From positions 416,501 through 480,500 of the forward strand of contig NC_047497.1 of NCBI RefSeq assembly GCF_002079055.1: a DNA stretch of 64,000 nt. Reading direction: 5' to 3'. Of this stretch, positions 51,976 through 62,199 are shown piece after piece. The notes below the pieces were generated by a model. The model did no database searches, was not told where the DNA came from, and saw nothing but the letters and a program-made list of their open reading frames with translations. Each line of letters opens with the position of its first letter. Within the stretch, counting starts at the first letter, position 1. The translations under genes were made by a program, and so were the position numbers. This DNA comes from Saccharomyces paradoxus (taxonomy: Eukaryota; Ascomycota; Saccharomycetes; Saccharomycetales; Saccharomycetaceae).

Positions 51976-53229
51976 TTAACTATCTGATTGTTCTTTCTTG
52001 ATCTTATATTTATCCAAAAACATATTTAGGAAAAGCTTTTTATAGCCAAAATGTATGAAATTTTCTGAAGTTAGGAGGTCATTTGAAAATTGCTCAGGTA
52101 CTATTGGAATATTATTATTCATTTTAATGTGGCCACTGTTCTCCTCAAAATTCAGAATTTCATTTCTCCAAGTTGATAAGACTGAGTCCACGTCAATTCC
52201 AAGGGTGATATTAAGCTTTGTAATCTGCAAAAGACACAAATATGGGGGCCAATCTGCAGCATATGTTCTATCAATCCATTTTACCAATTCTTGAATAAAT
52301 GTATCCAGGTGCTGTATTTGAAAATTCAAATCTACCCTATCTGGCTTAATCGGTATATTAAAAGAGCATGACAGCCTTTGAAAATCACGTATATTGTCCG
52401 TTTTTTTTTGTTCCTGTTGGCATACCATATACGCTAAAGCGCTCCATGATGAACAATCCTTAACATGTTGGAAGCAAAATCTCTTGGTCAAACCAAAGAG
52501 CTCAATTCTTTTACCAAAAGCTAAATTATCGTAGAGCCATCTAGCAGTATTCCAACAATAGTAATTGGAAAAATGCTGGGATCCAGAAGAATAGAATACA
52601 AATAAAAGGTCAGGAGAAATCGAAGTCTTCGCGTAAAGAGATAAAACGAGTAATTTTCGGTATAATATCCAAAGAGATGACGACTTGTTGATGCGATTGT
52701 TTGATGAGCAAAGGAGCCGTTGGACTAGCCTTACTTCTTTGAATAATAAATTCGGTATACCCAAAATACTGTTGTCCTGAAAATATTTCTTGAGCAACTT
52801 TTCGTGTATATTATATACCGTTTTGTTCTCAGGTGTTGTGAGTAAAAGTCCAATGGTCATGTAATAAATGTTTTCATTAGAAATGGCGTCTAATTTACAT
52901 TAATATGTAAGATTGTTAGTAGCTGCAAACAATGAATACAAAATGTGTATTGTAAAATGACAATAGTTTTTAGCATTTCTGAAATTATACTGTTGAAACA
53001 TACTTTGATCAGAAAAAGTCCGGTTAAAATATGTATGCGCCTCTTGGAAAAGAGATAGAAATGTTGTTTTGAAGATAATTAGTTCTATGGAATGAGTTTT
53101 TTCGTCTACGTAGTAAGGTACAGTGATTGAGGGCTGATTGGCGGTAATAGTCAACCTAAAATCGTGATGATCTAAACGTGCGGTTATTTTTTCGAAAAAT
53201 TCTTCGCAGAGGGGAAGGGTAGAGTTCAT
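51976..53229 (-). CDS. ECM9: Ecm9 ortholog, spliced from two exons
   Basis: This matches S. cerevisiae ECM9 (YKR004C), a poorly understood gene found in cell-wall screens; no domain is recognised. The spliced model is exon 1 53229-53004 (MNSTLPLCEEFF to FSDQ) and intron 53003-52890. The intron has donor GTATGT, branchpoint TACTAAC at 52921-52915 and acceptor TTAG. Exon 2 is 52889-51976, beginning within an Asn codon and reading NAISNENIYYMTIGLLL. The product is about 379 residues against 377 remembered for S. cerevisiae. Reading through the intron would stop within 34 codons, so splicing is required. The protein is mostly helical and polar. Confidence 0.88.
52890..53003 (-). other. Spliceosomal intron of ECM9
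   Basis: The donor GTATGT (53003-52998), perfect branchpoint TACTAAC (52921-52915) and acceptor TTAG ending 52890 remove 114 nt and join two frames in phase (1 + 29 bases before the ATG of the long downstream frame). Confidence 0.9.
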
Positions 53230-53712
53230 AAGTTCAACAATTGTTTTGAGCGTTTCCTTCTAGCATCTTCTGTCTGACATTTGTTTATGCTTTATGTACT
53301 CTTCATGTATTTGGACCTTCCATGTTCAAAAAGTATGTAAAAAAAGAACCGAACTTCATGAAATATTCGAAGAAGGAGACCAAACATAAAAAGAAAAGGT
53401 AAAGCGGAACAACGACATAGTCAAACAGTATAAGACTATAAAATTACTGGAAACTTACAAAGGTATCTCTTCTTTACTGAAGAGCAGCCTCGCCTGTAAA
53501 CACGATTGTGTATCTGATGGCTGTATATATTTTATAAAGAAGAGATTTTTTACTATCAATGCTGTGTAAATTTGAACTATCCACATTATGGAACAAATAA
53601 TCGTATGGCAGTCGATAGCACCCTTTTGGATTGTGAGACAAAAACAGCGATTGGGGAATGGAAATAAGCAATTATGTAAATAGGATCGATAGAGAGCACG
53701 ATCGTTTCATGG
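53230..53712. other. ECM9 promoter / YKR005C 3' region
   Basis: A 483-bp spacer between tandem minus-strand genes. It is A/T-rich and purine-rich near 53335-53400; I see no gene, RNA or named site. Confidence 0.55.
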
Positions 53713-55336
53713 CTATTCTACGCCAAGTTGTTGCGCCATTTTATCTAAACTGATTCCCTTTTCTGGTATGCTTACAGGAAGAGAATAGAAATACTCTTCG
53801 TCAAACTCAACTTCTTCGTCAGACCAATCATCATCTTCTTCCGATTCATAAATACTATGGTCGCTAAAAGAAACCCGTGATCGGTAAGAAAACCCCAGCA
53901 TCATTAAAGTAGTAATTGAGACTGTGATGGCAGTGAATATGAAAATCCTTTTGTCTAATTGAGATGCCGCCGATACGTATTCACCGGAAGTAAGTTCTGG
54001 TTGAGGGAGAACTTGCGAAGTGGTTGTAGCAGTGTCTGGATCAGAAACCCAGTTCCTTTTTACCACTGTTTGTGCACTGCTTTCATCCGATGATCTGATT
54101 TCACCATTAGCGCTGAAAATACCAAACCTTATTCCAGCTTTTCTCTTTAATCCATCTGGATTAACCACCGTTACTAAAAAATTTGTTGTGGTGGCACTGA
54201 TTGTTGTAGTAGTAGTCGTGATACTCAGAGACGTCGCAGTTGCAGTACTTGTTACAATTGTAGTTCTCGGAAACCATCTTCTTTTTGCTTTTGTTGACGT
54301 GATTAGGGTGGTCCTTGTTTCGGTTTCAGTCTTAGTTTCGTAAAACGTATCTACTGTCGTCACCATTTTTGTATCTTGACATTCATCCACCAAATAACTA
54401 GTAAAAACTTCCCTTTGTTCCCAGGAACTCCATCTTGTCGTATCAATTTTAGTAGTGTGAAATAACGGGGTTTTTGTATACCCTTCCTCATTATTGATAC
54501 TTTCATCATCGGGATCTTTACTATAATTTTCACCACTAATTTCCTTACTCTCATGATATTTCATGTTACCTCCCTGCTTCTTATCTTCCGCACTACTGTC
54601 ACTTTTGTTTTCATCTTCATAACCAGCTGCTTCCAGTAAGGTTTGATCACCCCTTCTCCTCTTACGCAAAGATTGGATTTCATTACTAGTGTCACCTTCT
54701 TCGGAAGCGTCAGATGATAACATAGTGTTTTGATTATTGGCTAAAGAGGTTAATAATGCAGAGATTAGTTGGTTTTTTTCAAATGGCAAAGGGTTCCTGA
54801 AAAGAGTGTGGTTCTGACCAACAAAATAGGACAATCTCTTAGTTGAAAACTTGTCACCCTTAGTTTTCAAAATCACTCCACTATCTATAACTCCATTTGT
54901 TATTTGAAATTGTTCAATAAAGATCTGCAGCTTATCATATTCATCTTTGGAGGTACAGTAATCATGAAAGCAGCTATTATTAAGAGAATTCAAAGCACAT
55001 TGTAAACATCTGCAGTTATCTAAGTCTTCCATTGTTTCGTTATTCACAGTAACACATGACCGACAAAATGCATATTGTTCATCAAAATAATGGAATATGC
55101 ATTCATTCAAATCTCGTTTCTTCAAGTGGATCTTGTCAGTAATAAATTTAAAGATTAAATTAGTACCTCAGCAAGTTTATTGTACATACGCAACTAGAAA
55201 GGAAAGGGGAAATTAGTTGTGAATTGTAACCTGGGCATAAGTTAGGATCTGTCACGGTTTTACTTTGAACCGCCGCGAGAATGCTCCTACCCCCGCCAGC
55301 CAAGAGAACCAGCAGAGCGCTTAAACATCCCAACAT
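53713..55336 (-). CDS. YKR005C-like secreted/membrane protein of unknown function, spliced
   Basis: The long frame 53713-55131 has no ATG at its 5' end, which points to a missing exon. The model is exon 1 55336-55190, starting [15 protein letters not shown] (49 codons) and forming a clear signal peptide before [15 protein letters not shown]. Intron 55189-55132 (58 nt) has donor GTATGT, branch TACTAAT at 55165-55159 and acceptor AAG. Exon 2 starts [13 protein letters not shown]. The total is about 521 residues against about 525 remembered for S. cerevisiae YKR005C. Features: a Cys-rich luminal region (about 55-110), a Thr/Ser-rich stalk (about 290-370), one transmembrane segment ([18 protein letters not shown]) and an acidic cytosolic tail ([16 protein letters not shown]). 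Probably a type I membrane protein; function unknown. Confidence 0.82.
55132..55189 (-). other. Short intron of the YKR005C-like gene
   Basis: The donor GTATGT (55189-55184), a TACTAAT branch variant (55165-55159) and an AAG acceptor ending 55132 remove 58 nt. Phase is 0 on both sides and joins a signal-peptide exon to the long frame. Confidence 0.8.
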
Positions 55337-55575
55337 TATTAGTGTATTTCGTGTGTTCCAGCTTCTTGATGACTTTCGATAACTGCAATATGTAACAAAT
55401 TATTCCCATGCTACTTCTTAAGTTAGCCGCCAAAGAGGAAATATAGCCACAAAAAGGACTAGCAAAAAAAAAAAAAAATAGAAAAAGATGATCCATAAGG
55501 GGGAAAAATTCAGAGTTCTTCGAATAGAGTATATATATGTACAGGATACTAATGTAATGATAGTATTAACATAGG

Positions 55576-56370
55576 CTAAGCGGATCTTGCTGTTTCCAAA
55601 GCTTTTTTTGTTGCCTCATCTTCCAACTTTTGAATTTCTTTCATAATAGTATCATATTTACTTTTTTGCTCTTTAGGAGTAATGTCATTAATAACATAAA
55701 TGTTTGGGGACGTATAGTTATCAGAAAGTGGGTGGATAGCATTTGGCTCAGCTTCTTTGAAAGCAAGTTTAGGATTGTTGACAGATGGCAAAATTTTTTC
55801 CTTGATATACATTTTAAACTGTGAGGGTGTGCTTAAAGTGGTCAGTTCATAATCAGAAATTAAATAGCCGGATTTCGATTGCAAAAACTTGGTGAACTGA
55901 AACTTAGCTACCAAATCAGGGAATTCGACATCCTGGTCTACTTTGCCCAACGTTTTTTGCGTTACCTGCAATATCATATCATCTAACTCATTATCCGAAG
56001 TGATCTTATTCCTGGATATCCATTGATTAAACGGGGCGGTGGAGACCGCATGCTTCAACTCCTTCTGTCTTTTATACCGTCTGGACCCTTCACCGATAAA
56101 ATTTTCTGGTATTAGTTCCAATTTATTCTTGTTTTTGGAGGAGGATTGAGAGGAGGCCTCCGTATTCCCCTCCTCAATATCCTTTATCAACTGTTTGGTA
56201 TCCTTGACAGGCTCTTGATGCTCTTCTTGCTTCTTCCTCTTGAACCAGGACATAAAGTCCCTGTTTGCAGCGGAAGTGTGAATAAGTTTGGCTTTCTGGT
56301 TACCAGCAGAAAGCTTGACCGACCATTGCGGCAACGGGGTAATGCAACGTACTTTAAGCAGTGACGACAT
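55576..56370 (-). CDS. MRPL13: Mitochondrial large-subunit ribosomal protein Mrpl13
   Basis: Mrpl13 (264 residues) is a fungal-specific protein of the mitochondrial 54S ribosomal subunit. The N-terminus [18 protein letters not shown] is basic and amphipathic, typical of a matrix presequence. It is followed by [19 protein letters not shown], where cleavage is likely. The rest is charged and helical, ending ALETARSA. The frame is open 15 codons further upstream but from a TTG codon; ATG at 56370 gives the S. cerevisiae length. It is divergent from MEH1 across 215 bp. Confidence 0.93.
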   Translation of the reverse strand: MSSLLKVRCITPLPQWSVKLSAGNQKAKLIHTSAANRDFMSWFKRKKQEEHQEPVKDTKQLIKDIEEGNTEASSQSSSKNKNKLELIPENFIGEGSRRYKRQKELKHAVSTAPFNQWISRNKITSDNELDDMILQVTQKTLGKVDQDVEFPDLVAKFQFTKFLQSKSGYLISDYELTTLSTPSQFKMYIKEKILPSVNNPKLAFKEAEPNAIHPLSDNYTSPNIYVINDITPKEQKSKYDTIMKEIQKLEDEATKKALETARSA

Positions 56371-56585
56371 CCTTATACTACGTCCGCCTTTCTGTTTACC
56401 GAGTATCCATTTCAATGATGGTGAACAGTTTGCAGTTTATTTGACCAGAGACGTTCTTTGACCATTAATCTGCCGGCTACCCGCCTCACTAGTAACGATA
56501 AAGAACGAAAGAATAAAAGAGACACATTTACAGAGTACGAACCTGGCATAGAATGTGGATACAACAATAGATTTGAGCTATAGAC

Positions 56586-57134
56586 ATGGGAGCCGTATTC
56601 AGCTGTTGCAAACACCATGCCGGCGAGGAGAATGAAGCTTTGCTGAGGGAACAGCAAGCAGGCTATGGAAGTCAAGGAAACGCAAATGACGGATACGATG
56701 CTGAACAAATGCGATTGAAGGAGCACGAACAGAAACTGCTGGCCAGGGAACAAGAATTAAGAGACATTGTTGCAAACACTAACGATAAATTAATAGACAT
56801 ATCAATGATAAACAATAGTGGTATTGTGATTCAAGGGACAGACCTGCAAGAAGCGCTTGATAAGAGACAACAAGAAGAGGGTGGAGATTCCCGAGAAGAT
56901 GAAAGAAGTGCAGCCGGTGACAACGTCAGCGGGAGTTCAGTGCCCTCGAGCCGATCTGCAGAGGGAGCCACTCGCCAAACACCACCAAAGACGAATACAT
57001 TCACTGTGCTTGCATCGGCTGATTTAGCTAAAATATCAAAAGAACAGCTAAAGAAGCTACACTCTAGTATAGTAAAAGAAATTCTCAGCCAGTCCCAAGT
57101 AAACAAACCAGGTCCCTTGACGGTTCCCTTTTAA
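56586..57134 (+). CDS. MEH1: EGO/Ragulator-like complex subunit Meh1 (Ego1)
   Basis: Meh1/Ego1 anchors the EGO complex (Ego1-Ego2-Ego3 with Gtr1/Gtr2) on the vacuole, where it controls TORC1 and microautophagy. It corresponds to mammalian LAMTOR1. The 182-residue protein begins MGAVFSCCKH: Gly2 for N-myristoylation and Cys7/Cys8 for palmitoylation. Helical segments that wrap the complex follow (EQMRLKEHEQKLLAREQELRD is helical, about 38-58), then a disordered Ser-rich middle and a conserved C-terminus (SQVNKPGPLTVPF). It is two residues shorter than the S. cerevisiae protein and noticeably diverged in the middle. Confidence 0.93.
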   Translation: MGAVFSCCKHHAGEENEALLREQQAGYGSQGNANDGYDAEQMRLKEHEQKLLAREQELRDIVANTNDKLIDISMINNSGIVIQGTDLQEALDKRQQEEGGDSREDERSAAGDNVSGSSVPSSRSAEGATRQTPPKTNTFTVLASADLAKISKEQLKKLHSSIVKEILSQSQVNKPGPLTVPF

Positions 57135-57346
57135 TGAACTTTTTTACAGCTAACGTCCTTAATATATATTTATTATATATATATGGTAAATATAGTCAAT
57201 GAAATAAAAATCACATTTGACGAATTAGGAAAACAACTAACCCAAAAAAAAACAACGAAAAGCGTGTTAGAAGCTGATGTTTAAAATGAGTTTGAGCTGT
57301 TATTGCAACGAAGAGCAAACCACAGGATAATAAAGGAAGTACAGAT

Positions 57347-59224
57347 ATGGTAGTTAAAAGACGTAAATTGACAACTGAGGCCGCTGGTAGTGATGAGAGG
57401 CCTAAGTACTTGCCAGGAAAACATCCCAAAAACCAAGAAGAAACTCCACATGTTGATTACAACGCCCCACTAAACCCTAAATCTGAACTTTTTCTCGATG
57501 ACTGGCATATACCTAAATTTAATAGATTTATTAGCTTCACTTTGGATGTTCTTATTGATAAATATAAAGACATTTTCAAAGATTTCATCAAACTACCAAG
57601 TAGGAAGTTTCATCCACAATATTACTATAAGATTCAGCAGCCAATGTCTATTAATGAAATTAAGTCAAGAGATTATGAGTACGAGGACGGCCCAAGCAAT
57701 TTTCTTTTGGATGTTGAGCTACTGACAAAGAATTGTCAAGCTTACAACGAATATGACAGTTTGATTGTAAAAAACTCTATGCAAGTGGTGATGTTAATTG
57801 AATTTGAAGTATTGAAGGCCAAGAATTTGAAAAGAAATTATTTAATTAACGGCGAGGTCAAAGCCAAATTACTGCACTATTTCAATAAGCTGATTGATGG
57901 TACGGAAAAGAAAATCAACCAGGCTTTGCTGGGTTCGTCAACTCCGAAAAACTCAGACGACAAGATTAAGCTAAGTGAACCGTTTATGGAATTAGTAGAT
58001 AAAGATGAACTACCTGAATATTATGAAATAGTGCATAGCCCCATGGCTTTATCAATTGTAAAGCAGAACCTTGAAATCGGTCAATATTCCAAGATATATG
58101 ATTTTATCATTGATATGCTGCTAATTTTTCAGAATGCACATATCTTTAATGATCCAAGCGCTTTGATTTATAAAGATGCAACAACTTTAACAAATTATTT
58201 TAACTACTTAATACAAAAGGAATTTTTCCCAGAGTTACAGGATTTGAACGAACGTGGCGAAATAAATTTAGAATTTGACAAGTTCGAATTCGAAAACTAC
58301 TTAGCTATTGGTGGTGGTGGTCCAGCTGCAGCAGGTGCATTGGCTATATCTGCTCTCGATAATGATATTGAACCAGAATTGAACCGCGAAGATCTCATTG
58401 ATCAAGCAGATTATGATTTCAATCATTTTGAAGGTTTAGGCAATGGTTACAATCGTTCTCTTTTAACGGAAGATTATTTACTGAACCCAAAAAATTTCAA
58501 GAAGTTAATAACCAAACCGGAGACGATGCCATCGGAAGTCAAAAATGAAAGATCAATGACATCTGATATTGAGAAGACAAACTCCTTAGAGAGCGAACAT
58601 TTAAAAATCCCCAAATACAATATTATAAAGTCCATGCATAAAGAAATGCAGTCGCTCTCAGAGCAACACACTATGGAGTATAAGCCCTATAAATTAATAC
58701 AACAAATTTATATTTTTTCTTCCAAAAATTTGTATTCGCAGGCAACAAAGCCTTTGCCAGGTTCAAGACCATCATGCAATCAAAACTGGGTAGAGTATAT
58801 TTTTAATGGTAGTGAATTGAGTCAAAACGAAAATGCTTTTTCCTTCATGTTACAGCCTATGCAAACGTTTTTAACTTTACAGTCTCATCTGAACTCATCG
58901 TTAAAGGATACAGGAACTTTATTAACAATTAATAAAGAGCCTGTGAAGTCTAGGACTTCAAATGCAAACAATAACCTCTCACAACCTCAGCAGCAAGAAA
59001 ATGATGTTGTTGTTAACGATGCAAAGCATGATATAGAGAATTTGGCAAACGGCAGCAGCAGTAATAACGATGTTGTTGGCAACGATAATGATAAACGTAA
59101 TAATATAACAGAAATCTTTGATATTCGCTTATCAGAAGGTTTGAATCATTTGGTGTTTAGGTGTGAGGACAAAACATCGAATGAAACGGAATTCATGAAT
59201 TTTTGGATAAATGTCTTACCATGA
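57347..59224 (+). CDS. RSC4: RSC chromatin-remodelling tandem bromodomain subunit Rsc4
   Basis: Rsc4 is a subunit of the essential RSC remodeller, and its tandem bromodomains recognise acetylated H3K14. The 625-residue length equals S. cerevisiae. The first bromodomain spans about 50-160 (FHPQYYYKIQQPMSINEIK, then NCQAYNEYDSLIVKNS) and the second about 180-290 (ELPEYYEIVHSPMALSIVKQ, then FQNAHIFNDPSALIYKD). Each has the conserved Tyr/Asn pocket residues. The start MVVKRRKLTTEAAG includes the lysine region corresponding to the autoregulatory acetyl-lysine K25. A Gly/Ala-rich linker lies near 325-335, and the C-terminal domain is conserved. Confidence 0.95.
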   Translation: MVVKRRKLTTEAAGSDERPKYLPGKHPKNQEETPHVDYNAPLNPKSELFLDDWHIPKFNRFISFTLDVLIDKYKDIFKDFIKLPSRKFHPQYYYKIQQPMSINEIKSRDYEYEDGPSNFLLDVELLTKNCQAYNEYDSLIVKNSMQVVMLIEFEVLKAKNLKRNYLINGEVKAKLLHYFNKLIDGTEKKINQALLGSSTPKNSDDKIKLSEPFMELVDKDELPEYYEIVHSPMALSIVKQNLEIGQYSKIYDFIIDMLLIFQNAHIFNDPSALIYKDATTLTNYFNYLIQKEFFPELQDLNERGEINLEFDKFEFENYLAIGGGGPAAAGALAISALDNDIEPELNREDLIDQADYDFNHFEGLGNGYNRSLLTEDYLLNPKNFKKLITKPETMPSEVKNERSMTSDIEKTNSLESEHLKIPKYNIIKSMHKEMQSLSEQHTMEYKPYKLIQQIYIFSSKNLYSQATKPLPGSRPSCNQNWVEYIFNGSELSQNENAFSFMLQPMQTFLTLQSHLNSSLKDTGTLLTINKEPVKSRTSNANNNLSQPQQQENDVVVNDAKHDIENLANGSSSNNDVVGNDNDKRNNITEIFDIRLSEGLNHLVFRCEDKTSNETEFMNFWINVLP

Positions 59225-59496
59225 TCTTTATCCCAACTTCATAGTCTTCCTACCATATGCATGTATCTACATACCCAACCTATATACACTTTGTAATTTT
59301 ATCCGTCCTTTTTCTCTACATAGATCAAAAACTATTAATATTATACATGACAAAAAAGTTGTGCTCTGTAAAGGGGAAGTATTTGAAACAAGTAGATTAT
59401 GTAGAGAAGAACTTACATAAACATGGCCTAACAGAGCTGTTGATTGAAAAGAATATAGTCGTTATTTTTTTATATTACTCTATTTTTTTTTTGGCA

Positions 59497-62199
59497 TTAT
59501 AATTTGGATTTTGCTTGTGATAGTTTTATGGCAGCATTATCCAATACAATGACATTCCTGGTCATATCAATTGTCTGGAAAATGACAACTGTGCCTTGTT
59601 TCCAAGCTTTAACCTTTAGCGTATCACCTGGGAAAACAACATTGGTAAATCTCACTTTCAACTCTTCATATGGACCATAATGTTCAAACAATGCTTTCGC
59701 ACTAACACCTAATGTACAAAGGCCATGCAGAATTGGTGCAGGAAATTTTACTGCCTTGGCTAGAGTAGGATCGATATGTAAAGGATTAAAATCGCCAGAT
59801 AACCTGTACAATGCGGCTTGATCTTTATCTGTAGAAATTTCCACCTCAAAATCCGGTGCCTTTCCATGTGGTGCTTCAAAACGTTGAATAGCAAATTTGG
59901 CCCTCTTCCCATCCTTTACTTCCTTTTCTTGAGGAACATGTGCGCCTCTGATAAAGAACGACCCTTCGTTATAAGCTATGAGTTTCTTAGTTTTAACGTC
60001 ATAAGTTTCGAAGCCACCAACAACTAAAGCTGCCTTACCATTCTTGTCAAGAACTTGTAAAGGTTTAGCAACTGTCTTTAGTGTTCCATTACTTGGCCAT
60101 CTCGGGGTACAGAGCTTAAAGTATTGTTCCCCGTGCAATAACATTGCATAATTGAATTTATCAACCAACTTATCCATAGCTAGCGTTGCAGTAGCTTGCA
60201 TAAATGGAATGACGGCGAATGTGGGCAAAACTTGGAAGTTCGGATCATTTTCGTAAGTGTACTTAAGCTCCCTGCTTGTGCATCCAAGTCCTAGATTGTA
60301 CAAGATACAATCCTTGGTAGTGTACTTGAACAATCCATCATCCGACTCCTTTGAAGAGTGCGCTTTTTGTACAGCCTGTAAGGTTGCCATAGAAGACTCC
60401 TCTGTAGAGCTCGGATTGATAGTATTGCCACTGAAATCAGTTATATGGTTCCAATTTTCCTTAATTTCTTCCGGTTCAATAGTATCTTTAATAGAAACAT
60501 AACCAGAGCTTCTTTGCCATCTGGTTTGTCCACACCAACCACCACCAACTTCGAATAATTGGCCAATAACCTTCCTGCTGGAATTTCTTTGTAATTCTTC
60601 AGATGCCAACAAAACAACAAGTGGGGAAACTTGGGATGCATCAAAGTGATTTGATAATTCTTTATCCGAAAATATAGTTTTGGTCATAGCGGTTTCGGCG
60701 TGAGGAGCGATAACGTTAACAATAATTCCTCTCTTGGCACCTTCCAGCGCAATAGTTTTACTGAAACCTAAAATTGCGGCTTTTGCAGCAGCATAATTGG
60801 CTTGTCCAAAATTACCATAAATTCCCGAGGTAGAAGTAGTGTTAATGATAAATCCTGATTTTTGTTTGGTAAATATTGGCCATACTGCCTTTGACAATGC
60901 AAATGTAGAGAAAAGATGGACTTTTAAGACGGCAAACCATTCTTCATCCTTCATTTTCAAAAATGACCTGTCACGCAAAATACCAGCGTTGTTAACCAAA
61001 ATGTCCACCTTCTGAAATTTACTTATTGCAGTTTGAATAATAAGTGGCGCTTCGGAGACTACATCATGGGAATCTGGAATGGCTGTACCTTCACCATACA
61101 GTCTATTTATTTCTTCAACAACTGAAAACGGATCCTTGATGTCATTTACAACCACATTTGCGCCGTACCGTGCGAACCAAATTGCGTGAGACCTCCCAAG
61201 ACCACCTCCTGCACCTGTTATTACTACGACTTTGTTGCGAAGCGAATTGATTTTCACTGAGCCTTGATCATTTGGAGGTAATTTCTTAGCCTTGGTGATT
61301 AAATCATTATAATCTGAGAGTTGATATGGATGCTGAGTTTTGTTAAACGGCTTGTCCTTATAATCAGTAATTTCCTTCCATTTATTTAAAATTGCTTCAG
61401 GCGTATATGTCTTGGGATCTGGATTAAAAATTTGCCCGGAGGACCTTTCCCACCTGAGCTGTCCAAAGAATCCAGCAGCGAGCTCAAAAATGGAGTTTGA
61501 CACTTTCGTGCTTTCATGCGTTAAATAGAGCACTAAGGGGACAATTTTTTCCGGTCCTAATTGCTTTAAAATATGTGGTGGTAACACGTTTTCTGTCATA
61601 CGTGATCTAGCCAATGGCGCAATTGAATTAACATTAATGTTGTATTTAGCGCCCTCTTTCGCTAGGGTTTCCGCCAAACCGACTAAGCCCATTTTAGCTG
61701 CTGAATAATTAGCTTGACCAAAATTTCCAAATAGGCCGGCTGGAGAGGCAGTGTTAATAATTCTGCCAAATTTCTGAGAGCGCATATGAGGCCAAGCAGC
61801 GCGTGATAGCTTGTAGCCACCAGTCAAATGAACATCCACCACGGAGGCAAACTCACGCTCTGTCATCTTTGCAAATGAGATATCTCTTAATATCCCAGCG
61901 TTGTTAATTAGCACATCGACCCTCCCGAATTCTTTTATCGCAGTTTCAATTATTTTCTCTCCGTTTTCATTGACAGAATCATAATTTGCTACAGCAACCC
62001 CCCCGGCTTTTTTAATTTCGTCCACCACCAAGTCTGCAGCTTTGGAGTTATGCCCTGAGCCGCCCATAGTGCCACCTAGATCGTTGACGACCACTTTTGC
62101 ACCTCTGCTTGCGTAAGCCAGTGCATAAACTTTGCCTAAGCCTCCTCCAGCGCCCGTAATTACAACAACTCTATCTTTAAACGATAACTTTTCAGACAT
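59497..62199 (-). CDS. FOX2: Peroxisomal multifunctional beta-oxidation enzyme Fox2
   Basis: Fox2 performs the second and third steps of peroxisomal fatty-acid beta-oxidation: 2-enoyl-CoA hydratase 2 and D-3-hydroxyacyl-CoA dehydrogenase. The 900-residue protein has two tandem short-chain dehydrogenase domains. The first (about 5-250) has VITGAGGGLGK and the Tyr-Lys pair in NYSAAKMGL. The second (about 315-560) has VITGAGGGLGRSHA and NYAAAKAAI. A C-terminal hot-dog hydratase domain (about 640-895) carries the active-site region SGDFNPLHIDPTLAK. The last three residues, SKL, are a perfect PTS1 peroxisomal signal. Upstream CGG-N3-TNA half-sites (62411-62478) fit oleate induction by Oaf1/Pip2. 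Confidence 0.97.
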   Translation of the reverse strand: MSEKLSFKDRVVVITGAGGGLGKVYALAYASRGAKVVVNDLGGTMGGSGHNSKAADLVVDEIKKAGGVAVANYDSVNENGEKIIETAIKEFGRVDVLINNAGILRDISFAKMTEREFASVVDVHLTGGYKLSRAAWPHMRSQKFGRIINTASPAGLFGNFGQANYSAAKMGLVGLAETLAKEGAKYNINVNSIAPLARSRMTENVLPPHILKQLGPEKIVPLVLYLTHESTKVSNSIFELAAGFFGQLRWERSSGQIFNPDPKTYTPEAILNKWKEITDYKDKPFNKTQHPYQLSDYNDLITKAKKLPPNDQGSVKINSLRNKVVVITGAGGGLGRSHAIWFARYGANVVVNDIKDPFSVVEEINRLYGEGTAIPDSHDVVSEAPLIIQTAISKFQKVDILVNNAGILRDRSFLKMKDEEWFAVLKVHLFSTFALSKAVWPIFTKQKSGFIINTTSTSGIYGNFGQANYAAAKAAILGFSKTIALEGAKRGIIVNVIAPHAETAMTKTIFSDKELSNHFDASQVSPLVVLLASEELQRNSSRKVIGQLFEVGGGWCGQTRWQRSSGYVSIKDTIEPEEIKENWNHITDFSGNTINPSSTEESSMATLQAVQKAHSSKESDDGLFKYTTKDCILYNLGLGCTSRELKYTYENDPNFQVLPTFAVIPFMQATATLAMDKLVDKFNYAMLLHGEQYFKLCTPRWPSNGTLKTVAKPLQVLDKNGKAALVVGGFETYDVKTKKLIAYNEGSFFIRGAHVPQEKEVKDGKRAKFAIQRFEAPHGKAPDFEVEISTDKDQAALYRLSGDFNPLHIDPTLAKAVKFPAPILHGLCTLGVSAKALFEHYGPYEELKVRFTNVVFPGDTLKVKAWKQGTVVIFQTIDMTRNVIVLDNAAIKLSQAKSKL

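Noticed and set aside
55287-55496. A 69-codon frame overlapping the YKR005C upstream exon
   Set aside because: It is in a different frame from the signal-peptide exon, is mostly poly-Phe from an A-run, and resembles no family.
56371-56415. A 15-codon N-terminal extension of MRPL13
   Set aside because: It begins with TTG; ATG at 56370 starts the expected presequence.
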